Of a DNA stretch of 7,616 bases, positions 1-4,688 are shown piece by piece (the first letter of the stretch is position 1; every line of letters begins with the position of its first letter). The position numbers and the translations under genes are program-made. Below the pieces are notes generated by a model. It had not been told where the DNA came from. It searched no databases and worked only from the letters and a program-made list of their open reading frames with translations. The DNA is from Acidisphaera sp035272265 (lineage in GTDB: Bacteria > Pseudomonadota > Alphaproteobacteria > Acetobacterales > Acetobacteraceae). The stretch covers positions 1 to 7,616 of the forward strand of contig DATEQV010000484.1 in assembly GCA_035272265.1 (NCBI GenBank), read 5' to 3'.

Positions 1-681
1 CGCCGTCGCGCCGCCCGCTTCCGCTGCGCGCGCGCGCAACCTCTCGGCCGCCGCCCGCCAGACCGCCTCGTCGCAGGCGAGCCGGTCCGACGCCGCCGCG
101 GCGCGGCCAAGGCGCATCAGCGGGCCGGTGACGAAAGCGTCGCAGCCGTGACGCACCGCCAGATCGAACGCCGGCACGATCTCGGCGATGTTCAGGCGCG
201 TCGGCGCGAACACCCATTGCGGCGCCGTGCCGTATTCGACGATGTGCTCGACGGCCGCGATCGCCTTCGCGAAATCCCCGCCCGGGCGGACGCGCTCGTG
301 CGTCGCCGCCGTGGCACCATCCAGCGAGATCTGGACGCACTCGACGCCGAATGCGCACAGCCGCGCGGCGGCGGCGCGGTCGATCTGGTGGCCGTTGGTC
401 TCGATCTTGATCGCCACGCCCGCCGCTGCGAGGCGTTCCAGGATGTCCCAGACATGCGGCACCATCAGCGGCTCGCCGCCGCCGAAGGCCACATAGGGGA
501 TGCCGAACTCCACGATCTGGCGCACGAGGTCGAGCGCCTCGCTGCGCGTCAGTTCATCGGGCCAGTGACGGCCGACACCGGATCCCTCGCAGCACGCGAG
601 GCAGGCGCAGTCGCAGCCGTTGGTCAGCTGCCAGGCGACGAAGAGCGGCGCCTCGTAGTCATCGACCGAGCGGCCGCTCAT
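1..681 (-). CDS. Radical SAM enzyme A (C-terminus beyond window)
   Basis: The first 227 residues of a radical SAM protein are seen; the frame stays open to base 1, so the C-terminal part lies outside the window. The cluster-binding CX3CX2C motif is C23, C27, C30, with extra cysteines at C25 and C31. It is followed by GGEP (68-71, SAM binding), ETNG (94-97) and QISLDG (117-122), the usual order of strands in PqqE/MftC-type enzymes. The stretch around residues 159-193 (FAPTRLN, then GPLMRLGRAA) matches the same region of enzyme B (FAPTRHN, GRLMRVGRAA), so A is closer to B than to C. The ATG at 681 lies 20 nt after the stop of the small peptide gene; its ribosome binding site is weak. Family knowledge: such enzymes cleave SAM to a 5'-deoxyadenosyl radical and modify peptides. 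Acting on the adjacent 52-residue peptide is inference. Whether it carries a SPASM domain cannot be seen here. Confidence 0.9.
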   Translation of the reverse strand, partial: MSGRSVDDYEAPLFVAWQLTNGCDCACLACCEGSGVGRHWPDELTRSEALDLVRQIVEFGIPYVAFGGGEPLMVPHVWDILERLAAAGVAIKIETNGHQIDRAAAARLCAFGVECVQISLDGATAATHERVRPGGDFAKAIAAVEHIVEYGTAPQWVFAPTRLNIAEIVPAFDLAVRHGCDAFVTGPLMRLGRAAAASDRLACDEAVWRAAAERLRARAAEAGGATA

Positions 682-701
682 CGTCGTCGCGCATCAGCGG
701 A

Positions 702-860
702 TCAGGTGAAGCGGATGTAGGGCTGCGCCATCACCTGCTCGGACACGTCCTCGAGCTTCGGCGTCACCCAGATCGGCGCGTCGCTGCGCGGGGTCTCCGG
801 CTGCGACTGGCCGGCTTCCCGCGGCAGCTTGATCTGCTGGATGTCCACTTCCTTTGTCAT
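702..860 (-). CDS. Putative RiPP precursor peptide, 52 aa
   Basis: A short open frame lies between radical SAM genes B and A. Its ATG overlaps the stop of gene B (ATGA, 857-860) and has an AAGGAG Shine-Dalgarno 7 nt upstream, the best site among the downstream genes of the operon. The peptide begins MTKEVDIQQIKLPRE, has a Gln/Pro-rich middle (residues 18-30, no cysteine anywhere) and ends IWVTPKLEDVSEQV then MAQPYIRFT. The W31-x-x-P34-x-L36 segment resembles the Y/W-x-x-P-x-L leader motif bound by PqqD-like recognition domains in lasso-peptide systems. A Trp-x-x-Pro segment followed by Glu and a late Tyr also recalls PqqA, but it is not PqqA: the E-V-T-x-Y core is absent, and E41 and Y48 are seven residues apart. 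Candidate modified residues are W31, E37, E41, Y48 and F51. Position and composition support a substrate role for the radical SAM enzymes; the product is unknown. A small structural protein is the main alternative. Confidence 0.8.
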   Translation of the reverse strand: MTKEVDIQQIKLPREAGQSQPETPRSDAPIWVTPKLEDVSEQVMAQPYIRFT

Positions 861-1831
861 CCAATGGCTCCTTGCAGGGCTGTTTCAGTGAACTTGCGTC
901 CAGTCATTGGCACGGCGTGCTCGGCCTCATCGGCGAGCGCCCTGTGCGTTGCGGCGATTATCGCCGGGTTGCGCCACGCCGCGCAATAGTTGCGCCACGC
1001 CTGTGTCAACTCCATTTGACGGACGTCGGCGCACACGAACGGCAGAATCCCGGCCATTTTCACCCGCCCGTCGGGCAGGATCAGCAACGTGGCCGGCGGA
1101 CTTTCGATCGACTGGCGCAACCCGTCGCCCGCGCGGAACGGGTGGTAGCAGAACTCCATGTCCAGCCGCCGGGACGCGCCGGCGTGGCGGTCGAGGGTGC
1201 GGCGGAACTGCGCGTAATCCTCGGGCGTCGGCGCGAGCTTCGGCCACAGGCGGGCCGCACGGCCGACGCGCATCAGGCGGCCGGTGTTGAAGCGGAACGC
1301 GCCGAGCGCGCGGGCGCGGTCGATCACCGCCTCGATCTCGTGGATGTTGTGGCGGGTCGGGGCGAAGGTGACCTCGAGCGGCATGCCGGCCGCGCGGACT
1401 GCGCGGCAGACGGCGTGGACACGGGCCAGCGAGGCGCCGGGACGCTGGCGGGCGTACGCCTCCTGCGTGTCGCCGTCGAGGCTGATCTGGATCGAGCGGA
1501 TCGGCAGGCGGGACAGACGGTCGGCGATGGTATCGTCGAACAGCTGGCCGTTGGTTTCGATCTTCAGGTGGACGCCCGCCGCGCCGAGGGCCTCCGCGAT
1601 GGTCATGAAATGGGCGACGCGCAGCGGCTCGCCGCCGCACAGCATCACGTAGGGCACGCCCGCCGCGACGATCTGCCCGGCAAGGCGGAGCGCTTCGGAC
1701 CCGGTGAGTTCGTCCGGCAGGTGCTTGTTCGGCGCGGAATCGGTGCAGCAGTGCAGGCACGCGAGGTCGCAGTCGCGCGTCAGCTGCCAGGAGACGAGCA
1801 GCGGCGCGGCCAAGGCATCGATGCGGTTCAT
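857..1831 (-). CDS. Radical SAM enzyme B, degenerate SPASM region
   Basis: A complete 324-residue radical SAM protein starting MNRIDALAAP. I chose the ATG at 1831 because it forms an ATGA overlap with the UbiA stop (1828-1831), as at two other junctions of the operon; an ATG at 1843, four codons earlier, is possible. Motifs: C21, C25, C28 (CX3CX2C), GGEP 66-69, ETNG 92-95, QISLDG 115-120, then a C-terminal segment ILPDGRVKMAGILPFVCADV (251-270). In canonical SPASM proteins a cysteine follows the 'PDGxV' turn and several CxxC-type ligands follow. Here only C228, C267 and C283 remain, too few for two full auxiliary clusters. A short internal repeat (AWRN-YCA-AWRN) lies at 278-288. The gene ends in an ATGA overlap with the precursor gene, so the two are translationally coupled. 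Likely role: radical modification of the 52-residue peptide or of a product derived from it; the reaction is unknown. Confidence 0.9.
   Translation of the reverse strand: MNRIDALAAPLLVSWQLTRDCDLACLHCCTDSAPNKHLPDELTGSEALRLAGQIVAAGVPYVMLCGGEPLRVAHFMTIAEALGAAGVHLKIETNGQLFDDTIADRLSRLPIRSIQISLDGDTQEAYARQRPGASLARVHAVCRAVRAAGMPLEVTFAPTRHNIHEIEAVIDRARALGAFRFNTGRLMRVGRAARLWPKLAPTPEDYAQFRRTLDRHAGASRRLDMEFCYHPFRAGDGLRQSIESPPATLLILPDGRVKMAGILPFVCADVRQMELTQAWRNYCAAWRNPAIIAATHRALADEAEHAVPMTGRKFTETALQGAIG
868..873 (-). promoter_or_regulatory. Ribosome binding site of the 52-aa peptide gene
   Basis: On the minus strand AAGGAG stands 7 nt before the peptide ATG at 860, inside the last codons of radical SAM gene B. 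A near-perfect Shine-Dalgarno supports translation of this short frame and suggests it is made at higher levels than its enzyme neighbours, whose sites are weak. Confidence 0.75.
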
Positions 1832-2772
1832 GCGCCGACCCACTCGGTCAGCACGACGCCGAGCGTGAACAGGGTGACGGCGACGAGGTAGGCGACGACA
1901 ACGCCCTGGATCGCGGTGACGAAGTGCCGGGGCGTCTCATAGGTGCGCAGGGCGGTGCGGGCGCTGGCAGCCAGCAGCGGCACGGCGAGCAGGCCGGCGA
2001 GGCTGGCGAGCGGGAACACGTCCGCTGCCACGCCGGCGGCCAGCACGACCAGCGCCGCGGCGGCGAGCGTCAGATACAGGAACACGGCACGCCGGCGGCC
2101 GAGACGGACAACGAGGTTGCGCTTGCCGACCAGCCGGTCCTGGTGGAAGTCGGGAATGCCGTTGGCGACCGCGAGCGCCATGATCAGCAGACCCGGCACC
2201 AGCGAGGCGAGCACCGCGTCCCAGGTCAGGCGGTGGGCGAGCAGATAGAGGCTGCCGAGCGTCATCCACGGCCCGTAGGACAACGCGATCATCAGCTCGC
2301 CAAGGCCGCGATAGGCCCAGCGGATCGGCGGGCCGACATAGAACACGGCGGCCAGCCCGCCGAGGGCGGCGAAGGTCGCCACCGGCCAGCCGCCTTGCAC
2401 GGCGAGATACAGACCGATCGCGGCCGCGCCCGCGAAGCCCGCGACCCCGAGCCAGAACACCGCGTCCGACATCGGCGGCAGGTCGCGCGGGTCGAACACC
2501 CGGTCGGTGCCCATCTTCGAGTCGAAGTATTCGTTGAACGCCTCGACGCCCACCACCGACAGGCCGATGCCGAGGAGGCCGGTCCAGAACACGCCGGCAT
2601 CGACATGGTGGGCGACGCGGTACGCCCAGGCGGCCCCGAGCAGGTACGGCAGCAGCCCGGCGTAGAGGAAGAACCGGTAGCGGACGAGGCCGAAGGCGCG
2701 CAGCAGCGCGTCCAGGCCGGGGATGCTGGAGCCGGCGGCCTGATAGTGCGGCGGCGTCAGACGCTGATCCAT
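1828..2772 (-). CDS. UbiA-family membrane prenyltransferase (MenA-like motifs)
   Basis: A 314-residue polytopic membrane protein with the two Asp motifs of the UbiA superfamily. The first is NEYFDSKMGTDR (N80, D84, D90), spaced like MenA rather than UbiA. The second is NGIPDFHQDRLVGKRNL (N204, D208, D212, K217). Both lie in the cytoplasmic loops that bind Mg2+ and prenyl diphosphate in this family. About eight to nine hydrophobic segments are seen, starting near residues 33, 62, 105, 133, 160, 190, 229, 255 and 287. The family transfers an isoprenyl chain to an aromatic or other acceptor in the membrane. The start at 2772 overlaps the end of radical SAM gene C by 16 bp, and the stop overlaps the start of gene B by 4 bp. 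It is thus locked inside the peptide-modification operon and not beside menaquinone or ubiquinone genes. The acceptor may be a peptide-derived or quinone-like product (inference). A role in ordinary menaquinone synthesis cannot be excluded. Confidence 0.9.
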   Translation of the reverse strand: MDQRLTPPHYQAAGSSIPGLDALLRAFGLVRYRFFLYAGLLPYLLGAAWAYRVAHHVDAGVFWTGLLGIGLSVVGVEAFNEYFDSKMGTDRVFDPRDLPPMSDAVFWLGVAGFAGAAAIGLYLAVQGGWPVATFAALGGLAAVFYVGPPIRWAYRGLGELMIALSYGPWMTLGSLYLLAHRLTWDAVLASLVPGLLIMALAVANGIPDFHQDRLVGKRNLVVRLGRRRAVFLYLTLAAAALVVLAAGVAADVFPLASLAGLLAVPLLAASARTALRTYETPRHFVTAIQGVVVAYLVAVTLFTLGVVLTEWVGA

Positions 2773-3722
2773 CGGTGCAGCTGCGCCGTCGTCTTGGCGT
2801 CGTGCGCGAGGTCGTCGACGTACTGCGTCACGCGCGGGTCGCGCCACGCGCGCCGGAAGTTGTGCCAGATCTCGGCGAGCGACTGGGTGCGCAGGTCGCC
2901 GCAGACGAAGGGCAGCGCGTTGATCAGCTTCACCAGCCCGTTGGGCAGTACGATCAGCAGCGCGGCCGGGTGCTGCACCCGATAGCGCAGCTCCTCCAGC
3001 AGGCCCATCTCGTGGAAGTGCACGCGCATGCGGCCGGCGTAGTCGCGGGACTTCCGGCGCAGGAGGTCGAACAGGACGGTGTACTGGTCCTCGTCCGGCG
3101 TGAGCTTCTGCCAGGTCTTGACCGCGTTGCCGGTGTACATCGTGCGGCCGGAGTAGAAGCTCTCGGCGCCGAGTTCGGCGGCGAGGTCCACCGTCCGTTC
3201 GGCTTCGCGCACGCTGAAGCTGCTCGGGCAGTAGTTGATCTCGATCGGCACGCCGGCGTCGCGCAGGTTGCGGATGCCCGCGACGGTGCGGTCGAAGTCG
3301 CCGCGCACGCGCATGCGGTTGAAGGTGGCGGCCGACGCGCCGTCCAGGCTGACCTGCACGGCCTTGACGCCGAGAAGCTTGAGACGGTCGCACGCATCGG
3401 GGTCGAGGTAGTTGCCGTTGGTCTCGACCTTCAGCTGCACGCCGTGGTCGCAGACGTATGCGACCATGTCGAAGAAGCGCGGATGCAGCATCGGCTCGCC
3501 GCCGGAGAAGGACAGATAGGGGATGTCCATCTCGACGATCTGGCGCAGCACGCCGAACACCTGCTCGTCGCTCAGCTCGTCGGGGAAGGCCTTGCCGGGG
3601 CCGCTTTCCTCGATGCAGTGCAGGCAGGCGAGGTTGCACTCGTTGGTGATCTGCCAGGCGATGTAGAGGGGGGCGCCGAGGGCGGCCGACTCGGGCGCCG
3701 CGGCGTCGGTGGCGGCGCTCAT
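2757..3722 (-). CDS. Radical SAM enzyme C, degenerate SPASM region
   Basis: A 321-residue radical SAM protein starting MSAATDAAAP. The same frame is open up to 4091, but the ATG at 3722 is preferred: it makes an ATGA overlap with the PqqD-like gene, and the upstream extension would run through that whole gene. Motifs: C29, C33, C36 (CX3CX2C), GGEP 74-77, ETNG 100-103, QVSLDG 123-128. The C-terminal SPASM-like stretch (IVLPNGLVKLINALPFVCGD, then SLAEIW at 281-286) keeps the family fold signature but only one cysteine, C274, equal to C267 of enzyme B; the usual CxxC ligands are missing. Where A and B read FAPTR this protein has NYCPSS with C165, and where they have LMRxGRAA it has TMYTGNA, so it is the more divergent paralogue. 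Being directly coupled to the recognition protein, it is a good candidate for the first-acting enzyme (inference). Confidence 0.9.
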   Translation of the reverse strand: MSAATDAAAPESAALGAPLYIAWQITNECNLACLHCIEESGPGKAFPDELSDEQVFGVLRQIVEMDIPYLSFSGGEPMLHPRFFDMVAYVCDHGVQLKVETNGNYLDPDACDRLKLLGVKAVQVSLDGASAATFNRMRVRGDFDRTVAGIRNLRDAGVPIEINYCPSSFSVREAERTVDLAAELGAESFYSGRTMYTGNAVKTWQKLTPDEDQYTVLFDLLRRKSRDYAGRMRVHFHEMGLLEELRYRVQHPAALLIVLPNGLVKLINALPFVCGDLRTQSLAEIWHNFRRAWRDPRVTQYVDDLAHDAKTTAQLHRWISV

Positions 3723-3982
3723 GCGGGCGGCGACTCGGCGAGCAGTCCCTTCGATTGCAGTTCGGCGATCAGGGCGGCGACGTCGTTCTCCAGCGTGTTG
3801 TCCGGGTCCTGGAAGCGGGCCCTGAGCCGGTCGGCGATCGTCGCGGGCTCGGCGCCGGCCACCAGCTCGCCGATAATCGCCGCACCGGTCTCGTTGAGGG
3901 TGAATACTTTCTCCGAGCGCGTCTCGAACAGCACTCCGCCGAACTGCTCCTTGCGGAATTTCACGAATTTGCCGAGTTGCAT
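3719..3982 (-). CDS. PqqD-like RiPP recognition protein
   Basis: An 87-residue soluble protein of the PqqD/MftB type. It begins MQLGKFVKFRKEQFGGVLFE, continues with a strand-turn-helix around VFTLNETGAAIIGELVAG (26-43), and ends with helices containing ENDVAALIAELQSKGLL. This is the winged-helix layout of RiPP recognition elements, which bind the precursor leader and present it to a radical SAM enzyme. The RKEQFGG...VLFE start is closer to mycofactocin MftB-like proteins than to classical PqqD, by eye. The start was set at 3982, not at the upstream ATG at 4015, because AGGAGGG stands 4 nt before it and homology begins there. It is the first gene of the coupled operon, and its stop overlaps the radical SAM C start (ATGA). 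An FNR-like box lies 95 nt upstream. Confidence 0.88.
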   Translation of the reverse strand: MQLGKFVKFRKEQFGGVLFETRSEKVFTLNETGAAIIGELVAGAEPATIADRLRARFQDPDNTLENDVAALIAELQSKGLLAESPPA

Positions 3983-3986
3983 GGTG

Positions 3987-3993
3987 CCCTCCT
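3987..3993 (-). promoter_or_regulatory. Ribosome binding site of the PqqD-like gene
   Basis: AGGAGGG on the minus strand, 4 nt before the ATG at 3982. It decides the start over the ATG at 4015, and is the strong initiation site from which the ATGA-coupled enzyme genes downstream would be loaded. Confidence 0.75.
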
Positions 3994-4077
3994 GAATGTC
4001 GGCCGAGCGCAGCACAGGACCCGCCCGCGAGGCGGCTGGATCGTCGTTGCCTGTACGGGGCCGGCGGCTGCCTCTCC

Positions 4078-4091
4078 TTGACCCATGTCAA
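4078..4091 (-). promoter_or_regulatory. FNR/Anr/Dnr-like box before the RiPP operon
   Basis: TTGACCCATGTCAA is a perfect inverted repeat (TTGAC-N4-GTCAA) close to the CRP/FNR-family consensus TTGAT-N4-ATCAA. It overlaps the stop codon of the SRPBCC gene and ends 95 nt before the PqqD-like start. On the minus strand a -10-like TACAGG (4055-4050) follows after 22 nt, the spacing of class II FNR-activated promoters (site centred at -41.5). A transcription start near 4043 would leave a leader of about 60 nt. The spacing repeats at two other promoters in the window, which raises confidence that it is used. Confidence 0.65.
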
Positions 4092-4528
4092 CGGGAGCTT
4101 ACACCATGCTGTGCCGCTTGTCGCGCAAAGGCGTCAACCGTGCGCGCCAGCACGCCGGGCAGCAGACGGGCGGCCACCCGGTCGAGCGCGTGGGTGCGGA
4201 ACGCGACCGTCATCTCGGCCCGCACGACGGTCTCGGCTGCGCCGATGTCGTGCAGCGTCCAGAGCAGCCGGAAGACGCGGAACGGCGCCTCGTCGGAGCG
4301 GATGTCCAGCCGGTGCGGGCGGTCGATCGCGGCAGTCGAGACGAAGCCGACGCGGGTGCCGACGAGGCTGACCGATTGCCAGACGACCTGCCGCCCCTCG
4401 GCGCGTTCGAGCGTCCGTGCCTCGCGCCAGCCGGGCATGAAGCGCGGGTAGGATTCGATATCGGCAATCAGGTCGAACACCGCCGCGATCGGACGGGCGA
4501 CGCGGCGGGCGACGCGGCAGTCAGTCAT
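4088..4528 (-). CDS. SRPBCC/START-like protein (RatA/Coq10 type)
   Basis: A 146-residue soluble protein. Residues 17-40 (VFDLIADIESYPRFMPGWRE and following) are the signature of the polyketide-cyclase/Coq10/RatA branch of the START superfamily, whose fold is a helix-grip with a deep hydrophobic pocket. The C-terminal helix (about 115-138, LDRVAARLLPGVLARTVDAF) matches the long lid helix of the family. Coq10 members bind ubiquinone or its intermediates; RatA was named for ribosome association, so family membership alone does not fix a role. It lies upstream of the RiPP operon with 105 nt between them, in the same orientation, and may be partly co-transcribed with it. Its own promoter would lie in the 4529-4688 divergent region, where the FNR-like box at 4573-4586 could serve both directions; its ribosome binding site is weak. 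Carrying a hydrophobic (prenylated) product is a tempting but untested idea. Confidence 0.8.
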   Translation of the reverse strand: MTDCRVARRVARPIAAVFDLIADIESYPRFMPGWREARTLERAEGRQVVWQSVSLVGTRVGFVSTAAIDRPHRLDIRSDEAPFRVFRLLWTLHDIGAAETVVRAEMTVAFRTHALDRVAARLLPGVLARTVDAFARQAAQHGVSSR

Positions 4529-4572
4529 CGGACGTGAGCCCTGATCCGCGCCGCGTGCGTTTCGCTGCCGTG

Positions 4573-4586
4573 TTGACCTGGATCAA
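4573..4586 (+). promoter_or_regulatory. FNR-like box in the divergent intergenic region
   Basis: TTGACCTGGATCAA has one half-site differing from TTGAT-N4-ATCAA at one base and the other half perfect. It ends 102 nt before the ATG at 4689, and a TA-starting -10 candidate (TAGCCG, 4609-4614, weak) follows after 22 nt. Towards the minus strand its centre is about 51 nt before the SRPBCC start, so control of both directions is possible. Confidence 0.6.
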
Positions 4587-4662
4587 GGACCGCGTCCTGC
4601 TTCCGTGCTAGCCGTCGACCATGAGGGCGCGTGCGCGCCAAGGCTCGGCGGCTAGCATGCGC

Positions 4663-4679
4663 CCATTTCCGGGAAATGG
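4663..4679. repeat. Perfect palindrome overlapping a ribosome binding site
   Basis: CCATTTCC-G-GGAAATGG is a perfect inverted repeat with 8-bp arms. Its right arm runs into the GGAGG Shine-Dalgarno (4678-4682) of the membrane-protein gene starting at 4689. As RNA, seven pairs with a 3-nt loop could form and partly hide the ribosome binding site; as DNA it could be an operator for a dimeric regulator. No other copy was noticed in the window. Confidence 0.55.
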
Positions 4680-4688
4680 AGGCCGTCC

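Noticed and set aside
702..860. Calling the 52-aa peptide PqqA or mycofactocin MftA.
   Set aside because: It lacks the PqqA E-V-T-x-Y core and the short Gly/Cys-Val-Tyr type ending of MftA; only a general W-x-x-P resemblance remains.
1005..1020. GTCAA-N6-TTGAC inverted repeat inside radical SAM gene B.
   Set aside because: The half-sites are in everted order with the wrong spacing for an FNR-type site, and it lies within coding sequence with no start at promoter distance that needs it.
854..1891. A 345-codon open frame on the plus strand.
   Set aside because: It lies antisense to radical SAM gene B and the end of UbiA, is Arg/Ala/Gly/His-rich without any domain, and is an artefact of high-GC third positions.
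3236..3249. FNR-like TTGATCTCGATCGG inside radical SAM C.
   Set aside because: The second half-site has only three of five matching bases and it lies within coding sequence with no gene start nearby.
1828..3639. A 603-codon frame joining an upstream extension to UbiA, suggesting a two-domain protein.
   Set aside because: The first half is an out-of-frame reading of radical SAM C; UbiA homology begins shortly after the ATG at 2772.
1924..3995. Long plus-strand open frames (1924-2985 and 2775-3995).
   Set aside because: They run antisense to the UbiA, radical SAM C and PqqD-like genes, whose motifs and overlaps are clear; the translations are low-complexity and domain-free.
3723..4091. Upstream extension of the radical SAM C frame to an ATG at 4091 (444 residues), which could suggest a fusion.
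   Set aside because: The extension overlaps the entire PqqD-like gene in another frame and is Arg-rich; the ATGA overlap at 3719-3722 marks the real start.
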